Of a stretch of DNA of 64,000 nucleotides, positions 42,923 through 51,237 are shown piece after piece. This stretch comes from CAWAMD01 sp963783045 (GTDB lineage Bacteria > Actinomycetota > Nitriliruptoria > Nitriliruptorales > Nitriliruptoraceae): assembly GCA_963783045.1 (NCBI GenBank), contig CAWAMD010000009.1:186001-250000 (forward strand), read 5' to 3'. The notes under the pieces were generated by a model. That model ran no database searches. It was not told the origin of the DNA and saw only the letters and a program-made list of their open reading frames with translations. Each line of letters begins with the position of its first letter. Within the stretch, counting starts at the first letter, position 1. Position numbers and translations under genes: made by a program.

Positions 42923-43729
42923 ATGTCATCGTCAACCGCAGTCCGCGAGCCCGTCACCTTCGACGACCTCGAGATCGGCGAGATCGCCGTCGAGCTCGAC
43001 GACTGGTGGCCCGACGAGGTCATCGAGTGGGGCCTCGACACCTTCGACGACCACGTCGCGATCGTCACGTCGTTCCAGGCCGACGGGATGGCCATCATCG
43101 ACATGGCCTACCGGATCCGCCCGGACATCCGGGTGGTGACCGTCGACACCGGCCGCCTGCCGCAGGCCACCCTCGACTTCGTCGAGCAGGTCCGGGCCCA
43201 CTACCCGCAGGCCAGCATCGAGGTGGAGACCCCGGACGCCGACGAGGTCGACGCGATGGTGGACCGCCACGGGCTCGACCTCTTCCGTGACGGTGTGGAC
43301 AAGCGCCTGACGTGCTGCCAGATCCGCAAGGTCCGGCCGCTGCTGCGGGCACTCGAGGGACTCGACGCCTGGTTCACCGGGCTGCGGCGCGACCAGTGGG
43401 CGTCCCGCGCCGCCATCCGCAAGGTCGAGCTCGACCACGACCACGACGGGATCGTGAAGATCAACCCGCTCGCGGACTGGTCGAAGGAGGAGGTCTGGGA
43501 CTATCTGCGCGACAACGACGTGCCGGTCCACCCCCTCTACGCCCAGGGCTACACCAGCCTCGGCTGCGCCCCCTGCACCCGCCCCATCCGTGACGGCGAG
43601 GACGACCGTGCCGGCCGCTGGTGGTGGGAGTCGAACGCGCCGAAGGAGTGCGGCATGCACTGCCCGATCGAGACCGGCGGGTTCGAGCACGAGGTCCACG
43701 CGATCCTCGGAGCCGCGCATGACGAGTGA
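42923..43729 (+). CDS. cysH: Adenylylsulfate / phosphoadenylylsulfate reductase (4Fe-4S type)
   Basis: Reduces activated sulfate to sulfite. It has 268 residues: AIVTSFQADGMAIIDMAYRI (adenylyl-nucleotide loop), VTVDTGRLPQATLDFVEQV, Cys131-Cys132 in LTCCQIRKVRPLL, GLRRDQWASRA, WSKEEVWDYLRDNDVPVHPL, LGCAPC (Cys215, Cys218), and catalytic Cys in KECGMHC. The CC...CxxC pattern marks a 4Fe-4S cluster and so an APS-reductase-type enzyme. No sulfate adenylyltransferase gene is in the window. The downstream gene overlaps it by 11 bp. Confidence 0.93.
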   Translation: MSSSTAVREPVTFDDLEIGEIAVELDDWWPDEVIEWGLDTFDDHVAIVTSFQADGMAIIDMAYRIRPDIRVVTVDTGRLPQATLDFVEQVRAHYPQASIEVETPDADEVDAMVDRHGLDLFRDGVDKRLTCCQIRKVRPLLRALEGLDAWFTGLRRDQWASRAAIRKVELDHDHDGIVKINPLADWSKEEVWDYLRDNDVPVHPLYAQGYTSLGCAPCTRPIRDGEDDRAGRWWWESNAPKECGMHCPIETGGFEHEVHAILGAAHDE

Positions 43730-44204
43730 CACGACCACGACCGCCGCGTCGCTGGCCCTGGACGCGGAGGAGGCCGACTACGTCGCTCGCGAGGTGGCGG
43801 CCTTCCTGCCGGCGCTGAACGGGCCGCGGCGCGAGCGCTACGAGGCGCTGGCCACCGCCGTCCGTGCCGGTGAGGTCGGCGCCGACCTCCTGCCCGCGCT
43901 CGAGTCGCTGCTCGAGATGGCGCTGCAGACTGCGCGGGCCCGCCAGCTCTACCGCGCCGAGGGCGAGCGGGTGCTGACGAGCCTGTACCGCCGTACGCCC
44001 GGCGGTCGTGAGCTCAGCAGCCACCTCGCGGAGGTGAACACCGCACTGGGCACGCTGCAGGGCCAGCCCATCGAGGACGTGTCGGTGCGGATGCGCACCC
44101 TCGGGCACTTCACGATCACGATCACGACCGGCAGCGCGAAGATCACGCTCGCCGCGCGGCCCGACAGCGTCGACGTGGAAGCGGTCGGCGTCGGCCCCGC
44201 CTAG
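43719..44204 (+). CDS. Unknown protein coupled to cysH
   Basis: 161 residues from ATG 43719, inside the last codons of cysH. The N-terminal two thirds look all-helical (DAEEADYVAREVAAFLPALN, RERYEALATAVRAGEVGADL, ESLLEMALQTARARQLYRAE). The C-terminus is beta-rich (VSVRMRTLGHFTITITTGSA, ITLAARPDSVDVEAVGVGP). I do not recognise a family. Translational coupling to cysH suggests a sulfur-assimilation accessory role. Its 3' end overlaps the convergent transporter gene by 62 bp. Confidence 0.7.
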   Translation: MTSDTTTTAASLALDAEEADYVAREVAAFLPALNGPRRERYEALATAVRAGEVGADLLPALESLLEMALQTARARQLYRAEGERVLTSLYRRTPGGRELSSHLAEVNTALGTLQGQPIEDVSVRMRTLGHFTITITTGSAKITLAARPDSVDVEAVGVGPA

Positions 44205-45069
44205 CCGCGCGGGCGTAGACGGCACCGAGGAGCAGCACCAGCGCGCCGTACACGCCCGCCGGTGCGGCCGCCCGGGGGCCGAACGCCGCCGTCGCCGTCC
44301 CGGCGGCCACCGCGAAGTCGCGCATCGCGATGCTGAGCCGGACGGCGTGCGCCGCCGGCGGCGGCGCACCCAGCGCCAGGGCCGCGCCCAGCAGCAGGCT
44401 CCCGGCGGCGAACACCGCCGCGGCGAGGACGGTGCTGGCCAGGGCCGGGCCCACCTCGATCTGGGACGCGACGAGCCAGACCAGGACGACGACCGCGGCG
44501 ACCGACACCGGCCGGGCGAACGGCTCGAGCCGCACGCCGGCGCGGCTCCGCCGGACGACCAGCCCGACGAGCAGCGGGATCCCGACGACCACCAGGAGCG
44601 TCACGAGCACGCTGCCGGCCGGTGCCCCGCCCGCGGCGCTCGTGAGCCCGGCGAGGATCGGACCGGCCGCGAGCACGGTGGCGATCGCGCTCAGCACGAG
44701 GATGCCGGCGGTGATGCTCGCGCTGCCCCCGGCCATCGTCGTGATCGCCACCGCCGCGACCTCCGTCGGCGCGACCCCGAGCGCGACGACCCCGTCGCGC
44801 AGTGGCCCGGCCGGTGCGAGGTGACCGGCCGCCCAGGCGAGCACCGGCAGGACCACGAGGCCGGCGACCGCCGCGGCGGTGATCCGTCCGGCGGCCGACC
44901 GGGCCGCCCGCAGCACCCGGGGACCGAGGGACAGGCCGCTTGCGAGCACGAGCAGCGCGAGCACCACGTCGATCCCGTGCTCGTCCGCCACGCTGCGGCC
45001 CGCTGACGGCGCCACCATCCCGACCGCCGCGGCGACGACCACGAGCCACGGCAGCGCGCGCTCGCTCAC
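44143..45069 (-). CDS. Bile acid:sodium symporter (BASS)-like membrane transporter
   Basis: 308 residues, nine or ten hydrophobic segments. VDVVLALLVLASGLSLGPRV, GVAPTEVAAVAITTMAGGSA (the conserved crossover helix with a Gly/Ser-rich core) and AHAVRLSIAMRDFAVAAGTA fit the BASS/ACR3-related fold. The last ~20 residues are Arg-rich and encoded inside the overlap with the cys-operon gene. Substrate unknown; an organic anion or sulfur compound is possible from context only. Confidence 0.7.
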   Translation of the reverse strand: MSERALPWLVVVAAAVGMVAPSAGRSVADEHGIDVVLALLVLASGLSLGPRVLRAARSAAGRITAAAVAGLVVLPVLAWAAGHLAPAGPLRDGVVALGVAPTEVAAVAITTMAGGSASITAGILVLSAIATVLAAGPILAGLTSAAGGAPAGSVLVTLLVVVGIPLLVGLVVRRSRAGVRLEPFARPVSVAAVVVLVWLVASQIEVGPALASTVLAAAVFAAGSLLLGAALALGAPPPAAHAVRLSIAMRDFAVAAGTATAAFGPRAAAPAGVYGALVLLLGAVYARAARRGRRRPLPRRRCRAARRA

Positions 45070-45225
45070 GTCGCCTCCCGGATCCGTCCGGCGCCGAGGC
45101 TACGACCTCGCCCGGTCAGCGGCTCGCCGCCGGTGTACGGTGCGAACGCCGGCGTCACCGTGCGCCGCCCGTTGTCGCGGTGCGCCGCCGGTCGCGGAGG
45201 GAAGGCGACCAGCCCTCGAGGGGTG

Positions 45226-46884
45226 ATGAGCACGTCCGACCTGGTCGAGCGTGGCCGCGAGGCCTTCGCACGCGACGCGTGGCGTGAGGCCTACGAGGCA
45301 TGGTCGGCAGCCGACCGTGACACGACGCTGCCGGCCGAGGACCTCGAGCGGTTCGCCGTCGCGGCCTACCTCGTCGGCCGCGACACCGAGCGCATGACGC
45401 TGATGGAGCGGGCGCACACGGCCTACCTCGATCGGGACGAGCACCGCGCGGCCGCGCGCGTCGCCTTCTGGCTCGGGATGGGGCTGATGGACCGCGGCGA
45501 ACCGGCCCGCGGCGGGGGCTGGCTGGCCCGCGCCGGCCGGCTGCTCGAGGGTCAGGCCGCGTGCCCCGAGCTCGGCTACCTCCGCGTGCCGGCGGGGCTC
45601 CAGGCGCTCGGTGCGGGGCGCGCCGAGGAGGCCGCGGCGAGCTTCCGTGACGCGGTCGCCGTCGGCGAGCGATTCGGTGACGCGGATCTCACGGCGTTGG
45701 GCCGGCTCGGGCTCGGCCAGTCCCTCGTTCGCCTCGGACACAACGAGGACGGCATGGCGCTGTTCGACGAGGCCATGGTCGCCGTCGAGGCCGGCGAGGT
45801 GTCGCCGGTCCCGGCGGGGATCATCTACTGCGCGGTCATCTCCGTGTGCCAGGCCGTCTTCGACCTGCACCGGGCCCAGGAGTGGACCGGAGCGCTCGCC
45901 GCGTGGTGCGACGCCCACCCCGACCTGGTGCCCTACCGGGGGCAGTGCCTCGTCCACCGTGCCGAGATCCTCGAGCTCCACGGCGACTGGAGCGGCGCCC
46001 TCGCCGAGGCCCGCCGGGCGAGCGAGCGGCTCGCCGACCCGCCCGGGCAGCCGGCGATCGGGGCCGCGTACTACCGGCAGGGTGAGCTCCACCGTCTTCG
46101 GGGTGACGCGGGGGAGGCCGAGGAGGCCTACCGGATGGCGAGCCGGTGCGGGCACCCGCCCCAGCCCGGCCTGGCCCAGCTGCGGGTCGCGCAGGGGCAG
46201 CCCGACGTGGCCGCCGCGGCGATCCGGCGCGCCCTCGAGGAGGAGCACGACCCGGCCCGCCGCGCCCGGCTCCTGCCGGCCGCCGTGGAGGTGTCGCTGG
46301 CCGCGGACGACCTCCCGGCGGCGCGGTCGGCCGCGGACGAGCTGGAGGCGATCGCCCGTCGGCTCGACGTCCCGCTCCTGCGTGCCGTCGCCGCACACGT
46401 CGGCGGTGCGGTGGCCCTCGCCGGTGGCGCTGCGGCCGACGCCCTCGAACCGCTGCGCGCTGCCTGGCGTGCGTGGCAGGAGCTCGACGCTCCTTTCGAG
46501 GCCGCCCGGGTCCGGGTGCTGGTCGGCCTCGCCTGCCGGGAGCTCGGCGACGACGACGGTGCCGGGCTCGAGCTCGACGCCGCGCGGGCGACCTTCCGGG
46601 CCCTGGGCGCCGAGCCCGAGCTCGCCCGTCTCGACGAGCTCGAGGGCGGCGCGGCGGGTGGGGCCGGTGGGCCCGGTGGGACCGGCGACACCGCCGGGCT
46701 GACCGGACGTGAGGTCGAGGTGCTGCGTCTGGTGGCCAGCGGCAAGAGCAACCGGGCCATCGCCGACGAGCTCGTCATCAGCGAGCACACCGTCGCCCGG
46801 CACGTGCAGAACATCTTCGCGAAGCTCGCCGTCGGCTCCCGCACGGCCGCCGCGGCCTACGCCTACGAGCACCACCTGCTGTGA
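45226..46884 (+). CDS. TPR-containing LuxR-family transcription regulator
   Basis: 552 residues from ATG 45226 (GTG 45223 adjacent, GAGGGG upstream). A long helical-repeat region of TPR type (about 1-470: REAFARDAWREAYEAWSAAD, VAFWLGMGLMDRGEPARGGG, EAAASFRDAVAVGERFGDAD and similar) is followed by a Gly-rich linker and LuxR HTH: LTGREVEVLRLVASGKSNRA, IADELVISEHTVARHVQNIF. No kinase or P-loop domain is seen, so the TPRs probably sense a partner protein. The flavin monooxygenase gene follows on the same strand. Confidence 0.85.
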   Translation: MSTSDLVERGREAFARDAWREAYEAWSAADRDTTLPAEDLERFAVAAYLVGRDTERMTLMERAHTAYLDRDEHRAAARVAFWLGMGLMDRGEPARGGGWLARAGRLLEGQAACPELGYLRVPAGLQALGAGRAEEAAASFRDAVAVGERFGDADLTALGRLGLGQSLVRLGHNEDGMALFDEAMVAVEAGEVSPVPAGIIYCAVISVCQAVFDLHRAQEWTGALAAWCDAHPDLVPYRGQCLVHRAEILELHGDWSGALAEARRASERLADPPGQPAIGAAYYRQGELHRLRGDAGEAEEAYRMASRCGHPPQPGLAQLRVAQGQPDVAAAAIRRALEEEHDPARRARLLPAAVEVSLAADDLPAARSAADELEAIARRLDVPLLRAVAAHVGGAVALAGGAAADALEPLRAAWRAWQELDAPFEAARVRVLVGLACRELGDDDGAGLELDAARATFRALGAEPELARLDELEGGAAGGAGGPGGTGDTAGLTGREVEVLRLVASGKSNRAIADELVISEHTVARHVQNIFAKLAVGSRTAAAAYAYEHHLL

Positions 46885-47006
46885 GCGACGTGGTCAAGGA
46901 TCACCACGTCCGTGCCCGGCGACAATGGTGAGGACCGGCGAAGTCGCCGGCAGCGCCCGTCCGTAGCGTTCTTCTCGTTGGTGGAGCCGTCCCCGAGGAG
47001 AGCGCG

Positions 47007-48182
47007 ATGGAGCAGCGAGGAAACGCGACGCAGTGGGTCGAGACGATCGTGGTCGGGGGTGGTCAGGCCGGGCTGTCGGTCGGTCATCACCTCGCCCGGC
47101 GCGGGCGGGATTTCCTGATCCTCGACGCGAACGACCGCATCGGCGACGTGTGGCGGCAGCGGTGGGACTCGCTGCGGCTGTTCACGCCGGCGCGCTACGA
47201 CGGGCTGGACGGTCTGCCCTTCCCGGCGCCGCCGGACACGTTCCCGACGAAGGACGAGATGGCCGACTACCTCGAGGGCTACGCCCGGCACTTCGACCTG
47301 CCGGTGCGAACGGGAACACGCGTCGACCGCCTGACCCGGGTGGACGGCCACTACGTCCTCACCGCCGGCGACCAGCGGTTCGAGGCAGCCAATGTCGTCG
47401 TCGCCATCGGAACCTTCCAGCGTCCGAAGACGCCGTCCTTCGCCACAGAGCTCACCCCCGACACCACACAGCTGCACTCGAGCGAGTACCGCAACCCGGA
47501 CCAGCTGGCGGCCGGCGACGTCCTGCTCGTCGGCGCCGGCAACTCCGGCGCCGAGATCGCCGTCGAGCTGGCTCGCCACGGCCACCACGTCGCCATGGCC
47601 GGACGCGACACCGGTCGGATCCCCTTCCGCATCGACGGGTGGTTCGGCCGCCACGTCGGGGTGCGACTGGTGCTCAAGGGCGTGTTCAGCCACGTGCTGA
47701 CGGTCGATACGCCGCTGGGTCGCCGGGTGCGGCCGACCGTCCTGGCCCACGGCGGCCCGCTGATCCGGGTCAAGAAGAAGGACCTCGCCGCTGCCGGCGT
47801 CGAGCGGGTGGGTCGGGTCGCCGGCGTGCAGGACGGGCGGCCGGTCCTGACCGACGGCCGCGTGCTGGACGTGGCGAACGTGATCTGGTGCACGGGGTTC
47901 CATCCCGGCTTCTCCTGGATCGAGCTGCCGATCCACGGCGAGCACGAGCCGACGCACGAGGCCGGGATCGTGCCGGACCACCCCGGGCTCTACTTCGTCG
48001 GCCTGCACTTCCTGCGGGCGCTGTCCTCGGAGATGGTCCACGGTGTCGGCCGGGACGCGGACCGCATCGCCGGCCATCTCGACGAGCGGATGCGTGAACG
48101 GGAGGCCGCGCACCCGCCCGTCCCGGGCGGGACGGTTGCAGCGTGGCTGCCCGACGGCGGCAGGTCGGACCTCCCGGCCTGA
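47007..48182 (+). CDS. Flavin-containing monooxygenase-type FAD/NAD(P) oxidoreductase
   Basis: 391 residues. FAD motif TIVVGGGQAGLSVGHHLARR, then WRQRWDSLRLFTPARYDGLD, VVVAIGTFQRPKTPSFATEL, NADPH motif DVLLVGAGNSGAEIAVELAR, and VIWCTGFHPGFSWIELP. This resembles the YUC/FMO-like single-component group (CzcO-type). It lies 122 bp after the TPR-LuxR gene and may be under its control. Substrate unknown. Confidence 0.88.
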   Translation: MEQRGNATQWVETIVVGGGQAGLSVGHHLARRGRDFLILDANDRIGDVWRQRWDSLRLFTPARYDGLDGLPFPAPPDTFPTKDEMADYLEGYARHFDLPVRTGTRVDRLTRVDGHYVLTAGDQRFEAANVVVAIGTFQRPKTPSFATELTPDTTQLHSSEYRNPDQLAAGDVLLVGAGNSGAEIAVELARHGHHVAMAGRDTGRIPFRIDGWFGRHVGVRLVLKGVFSHVLTVDTPLGRRVRPTVLAHGGPLIRVKKKDLAAAGVERVGRVAGVQDGRPVLTDGRVLDVANVIWCTGFHPGFSWIELPIHGEHEPTHEAGIVPDHPGLYFVGLHFLRALSSEMVHGVGRDADRIAGHLDERMREREAAHPPVPGGTVAAWLPDGGRSDLPA

Positions 48183-48279
48183 CCGGCAAACCGCGAGATG
48201 TCACGGGCTTCGGGGGCCGGGCCCGGCGCGGGAGGGCGCCGAACCAGCGTGCGCCCCGGCGATCCCGGGCTCGGGCGAG

Positions 48280-49383
48280 TCAGCGGGTTCCGGTCTGCAG
48301 GACGACCGCGTGGATCTGGCCCGTGCCGTCCTGGTCGACGTAGAGGTCGATCGCGAACCAGCGGTCGCAGCTGCCGTCGGCTCCGGGCGCGACCTGGACC
48401 GACAGGCGGGTGAGGTCGGCGAACGCCTCAGGGGCCACCGGCATCGGGCCGCCACACGACGGTCGCTGGCCGACGGTGAGGACGAGGGAGTCGGCGTCGG
48501 CGGTCGCCAGGAGGTCGAGTGGCGAAGGGCCGTCCGTGAGCTGCCAGCCGTCCGGGGTGCGCAGCGCGTCCGCGGAGCGGGTCTCGGTCGCCCCGCCCGA
48601 GGTGCCCAGCGTGACCTGCGGGGCGAGCGGCAGCGCGGCGAGGTTCGCGTCCGTCGGCTCCCGGGCCGCGTCCACGAGCGCCTTCAAGATGGCATCTTGG
48701 CCGAGGCTGGCCGACGGCGCCTGCAGCACCCAGACGTTCGCCCGGGCCATGCCGACCGTGCTGTCGACGACGTGGACCCCGGGAGCGAGGTAGCTGCTGA
48801 CCGGCAGGTCGAGGACGACCCGCTCGCCGGGCGCGACGCGGAACCGGTAGCCGCCGAGGTCCGCGGTCACCGTCTCGCCGGCCTGCCGCCAGACCGCGGT
48901 GCCGTTGACGAAGGCGATCCGCTGGCCGGGCAGCACCTGCAGGCAGCGGGGCTGCGGCACGTCGGGGCCGACCGTGATCGTGGCGGTCCCGTCCGGTGCC
49001 CCGTCGGTCCCGCAGACCGGCGCTGCCGGGCCGCCGGCCTCAGCGGCCTGCACGTCGCCCGGGGTGGGTCGGGCCAGGATCTGGCCGGTGACCGCCTCGG
49101 CGGCGGGCGGCGAGGTCGACGGTCGGGTCGTGGGCTCGGTCGCCGGCGCCGTCGCTCCACCGCTGGGCGGCGCGAGCGGGTCGATCTCGACCGCCGGGCC
49201 CGGCCGCAGGGTGACGACAGCCACCGCGACAGCCGCGGCCACACCGAGCGCGCCCAGCCCGGTTGCCACCCGCGTGCGACGGGTGCGGCGGCGTGCCCGC
49301 CGACGCAGCCCGTCGATGTCCGGCGTGTCCAGCGAGTCCGGGTCGGGGCGGGAGTCGCGGATCCGGTCGGTGAGCTCAGGCAT
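48280..49383 (-). CDS. Membrane-anchored ECF-partner protein with cupredoxin-like domain (putative anti-sigma)
   Basis: 367 residues. A short cytoplasmic N-terminus with a basic patch (GLRRRARRRTRRTRV) is followed by one transmembrane helix (about 41-60), a Thr/Pro/Ala-rich linker (60-120), and an extracytoplasmic beta-rich domain (RCLQVLPGQRIAFVNGTAVW, FRVAPGERVVLDLPVSSYLA) that looks cupredoxin-like but lacks obvious copper ligands. The start overlaps the ECF sigma stop by 8 bp, which is the reason for proposing an anti-sigma role. No HxxxCxxC zinc anti-sigma motif. Confidence 0.65.
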   Translation of the reverse strand: MPELTDRIRDSRPDPDSLDTPDIDGLRRRARRRTRRTRVATGLGALGVAAAVAVAVVTLRPGPAVEIDPLAPPSGGATAPATEPTTRPSTSPPAAEAVTGQILARPTPGDVQAAEAGGPAAPVCGTDGAPDGTATITVGPDVPQPRCLQVLPGQRIAFVNGTAVWRQAGETVTADLGGYRFRVAPGERVVLDLPVSSYLAPGVHVVDSTVGMARANVWVLQAPSASLGQDAILKALVDAAREPTDANLAALPLAPQVTLGTSGGATETRSADALRTPDGWQLTDGPSPLDLLATADADSLVLTVGQRPSCGGPMPVAPEAFADLTRLSVQVAPGADGSCDRWFAIDLYVDQDGTGQIHAVVLQTGTR

Positions 49384-49879
49384 GGTCGGTGACCTCCTCG
49401 TCGGCCAGGGACGGGTCGTGCCCGAGCCGCGCGAGGGCCCGGTGGGTGAGCGCCTTGACGGTGCCCTGCGGGCACGCCATGACCTCGGCGGTCTCGGCCA
49501 CCGACAGCTGCTCGTAGTAGCGCAGGATCACGGCGGTCCGCTGGCGGGGCGGCAGCGCGGACACGGCTGCCCGGATCGTCAGCGTCTCGGCCGTCGCCGG
49601 CGGTGACTCGTCGGACGGGGTGGCCCCGTGACGGCGGTAGGCGCGCCGCTCGGCGAACTGTCGGCGCAGCCAGGAGTTGCCCACGTTGAGGGCGACCCGG
49701 GTCAGCCAGGCCTCCGGCCGGTCGATGTCCGGCCAGCGCTGGCACAGCCGCACGAGGGCGTCCTGGGCGAGCTCCTCCGCGACCCGCTGGTCGCCCACCC
49801 GCAGGGCAAGCAGGCCCACGAGCCGCGGGAACTGGCTGCGGCACAGGGTGTCCAGCACGTCGGCGTCGCCACCCGTCAC
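49376..49879 (-). CDS. ECF-family RNA polymerase sigma factor
   Basis: 167 residues. Region 2: LVGLLALRVGDQRVAEELAQ, DALVRLCQRWPDIDRPEAWL, TRVALNVGNSWLRRQF. Region 4: ALPPRQRTAVILRYYEQLSV, AETAEVMACPQGTVKALTHR. SigE-like ECF of the actinobacterial type. Overlaps the downstream membrane protein by 8 bp, so the two are coupled. Probably envelope-stress control; target genes not visible. Confidence 0.9.
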   Translation of the reverse strand: MTGGDADVLDTLCRSQFPRLVGLLALRVGDQRVAEELAQDALVRLCQRWPDIDRPEAWLTRVALNVGNSWLRRQFAERRAYRRHGATPSDESPPATAETLTIRAAVSALPPRQRTAVILRYYEQLSVAETAEVMACPQGTVKALTHRALARLGHDPSLADEEVTDHA

Positions 49880-49970
49880 GTCACCTCCTCGTCTCGGCTC
49901 TCACCACAGGTGTCGCACGAGCGCCCCGAAAGGTTGCACCGATCGTGCCTCTCCCGTGCGCCACGCCGCG

Positions 49971-50444
49971 TCAGGCCGCCGGACGGGTCAGTCGGTCACG
50001 GACGGCGTCTGCGTCGATCCCGAGGTCGGCGAGCAGGTGCGCCACCGGGTCCGGTCGGACCCGCTCGAGCAGTCCGAGCATCAGGTGACGGCTGGTGACG
50101 CGGCGCGCCCCCTCGCTACGCGTGGCGAGCAGCGCGTGGCGGAGTGCCTCGCGGGCACCCGAGGTGAAGGGGGGACGGCGTCGGCCGCTGACCGGCGTCG
50201 CGAGCGGCAGGTCCGTCGTGTCGATGCCGATGGCGGCCAGCGCCTGCCGGTCGAGCCGATCGAGCGCCTCGCGAACCTCGTCGCGGCCTACGCCGAGCGT
50301 CTCCGCGAGCGCCCCGTCGGGCTGGTGCAGCAGGGCGAGCAGGAGGTGCTCCGTGCCGATGCGGGCGTCCCCGCGTCGGCGCGCCTCCTCGGCCCCCAGC
50401 GCGAGCACACGCCGCCGCGCGTCCCGGTCGAGATGCTCGAACAT
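49971..50444 (-). CDS. Clp N-terminal domain protein (no ATPase)
   Basis: 157 residues made of two Clp-N repeats: LDRDARRRVLALGAEEARRR, DARIGTEHLLLALLHQPDGA and SGAREALRHALLATRSEGAR, VTSRHLMLGLLERVRPDPVA. No AAA domain follows. Such stand-alone ClpN proteins in actinobacteria usually pair with a small HTH protein. The ATG overlaps the stop of that HTH gene (TGATG). Possible adaptor or sensor for misfolded protein; inference. Confidence 0.88.
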   Translation of the reverse strand: MFEHLDRDARRRVLALGAEEARRRGDARIGTEHLLLALLHQPDGALAETLGVGRDEVREALDRLDRQALAAIGIDTTDLPLATPVSGRRRPPFTSGAREALRHALLATRSEGARRVTSRHLMLGLLERVRPDPVAHLLADLGIDADAVRDRLTRPAA

Positions 50445-50653
50445 CAGGACACGACCGTCGCGTACTTCGCGTGCACCGACTGCCGGGAGACGCCCAGGGC
50501 ATCCCCGATCTGCTCCCAGGACCAGCCGTGCTCGCGCGCCAGCTGGACGTGGGTGGCCTCGACCTGCTCCGCCAACCGACGCAGGGCGACGGCGGCCCGC
50601 AGCCCCAGGTCCGGGTCGTCGGATCGGACGTTGGTCATCAGGTCGCTGCTCAT
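50444..50653 (-). CDS. Small HTH DNA-binding protein (69 aa)
   Basis: 69 residues. A helix-turn-helix is clear in the C-terminal half: LAREHGWSWEQIGDALGVSR, QSVHAKYATVVS; the N-terminus is helical (LGLRAAVALRRLAEQVEATH). Coupled to the ClpN gene by TGATG. Its promoter contains an inverted repeat that it may bind, giving autoregulation. The -10 box lies 7-12 nt from the ATG, so the transcript is probably leaderless. Confidence 0.85.
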   Translation of the reverse strand: MSSDLMTNVRSDDPDLGLRAAVALRRLAEQVEATHVQLAREHGWSWEQIGDALGVSRQSVHAKYATVVS

Positions 50654-50659
50654 GGTGTC

Positions 50660-50689
50660 AGACTAGATTGACAACCAGCCTCTGTCAAT
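50660..50689 (-). promoter_or_regulatory. Promoter with overlapping operator for HTH-clpN pair
   Basis: On the minus strand, TTGACA (50688-50683), 17-bp spacer and TAGTCT (50665-50660). The inverted repeat ATTGACA (50667-50673) / TGTCAAT (50683-50689), read on the plus strand, spans the -35 and part of the spacer. A second perfect palindrome TGACTG-A-CAGTCA lies just upstream (50692-50704). The transcription start should fall at or within a few bases of the ATG. Confidence 0.7.
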
Positions 50690-50701
50690 CCTGACTGACA
50701 G

Positions 50702-51112
50702 TCAAGGCGATGATGTGGCCGCATCGGGGCGTGAGGCACAGCGGACGCACACGCCGGTGCCCGGCCGCGCGAGCAGCCGCTCGAAGGGGATCGTCCGCCC
50801 GCACCGGACGCACCGCCCGTAGGTGCCCGCCCGAAGGCCGTCGAGTGCCTTCTCGAGCATCGCCTGTCGGTGCCGCGCGTCGTCGAGCAGGGCGGCGACC
50901 TGGGCGCGTTCGAAGGCGGTGGTCGACCCTTCCGGGTCGTGCTCGTCGTCGGGGGCGTCGCGGGCCACCGCCTCGGCGATCCGCTGGAAGTCCCGCTCGA
51001 GGCCGGCGACACGTGCGGCGGTCCGCTTGCTCGCCGCTCGAAGGACGCCGTCGAGCTCGGCACGCTCCGCGTCCGTCAGATCCACCGGGTCCCGGTCGTG
51101 TCCGCCGCTCAC
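50702..51112 (-). CDS. DksA/TraR-type zinc-finger protein
   Basis: 136 residues. A helical coiled-coil N-terminal part (VDLTDAERAELDGVLRAASK, RVAGLERDFQRIAEAVAR) is followed by the C4 zinc finger: CVRCGRTIPFERLLARP, then GVCVRC. Family members bind the RNA polymerase secondary channel (DksA) or have roles as yet unknown. The stop codon lies in the upstream palindrome of the HTH-clpN promoter; both are on the same strand. Confidence 0.88.
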   Translation of the reverse strand: MSGGHDRDPVDLTDAERAELDGVLRAASKRTAARVAGLERDFQRIAEAVARDAPDDEHDPEGSTTAFERAQVAALLDDARHRQAMLEKALDGLRAGTYGRCVRCGRTIPFERLLARPGTGVCVRCASRPDAATSSP

Positions 51113-51190
51113 GGTGGCCAGGATGGCATCCTCGGTCCGTGCCGCGCAACGTCGCTTCGGGGGCGAATGCCAGGCACCGTCGGCGGAGCG

Positions 51191-51220
51191 GCGCCCCGGC
51201 CGGTGAACCGGCCGGGGCGC
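51191..51220 (-). terminator. Hairpin terminator of the I78-like gene
   Basis: GCGCCCCGGCCGG and CCGGCCGGGGCGC form a 13-bp perfect stem closed by TGAA. It lies 18 bp beyond the stop of the 51238-51711 gene (minus) and upstream of the DksA-like gene. Confidence 0.75.
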
Positions 51221-51237
51221 CTGGGGGACGCGCGGTC

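Noticed and set aside
40837..43104. A 755-codon minus-strand open frame opposite the sulfite reductase
   Set aside because: Exact antisense shadow (Val/Asp/Glu/Gly-rich); no start signals or domains.
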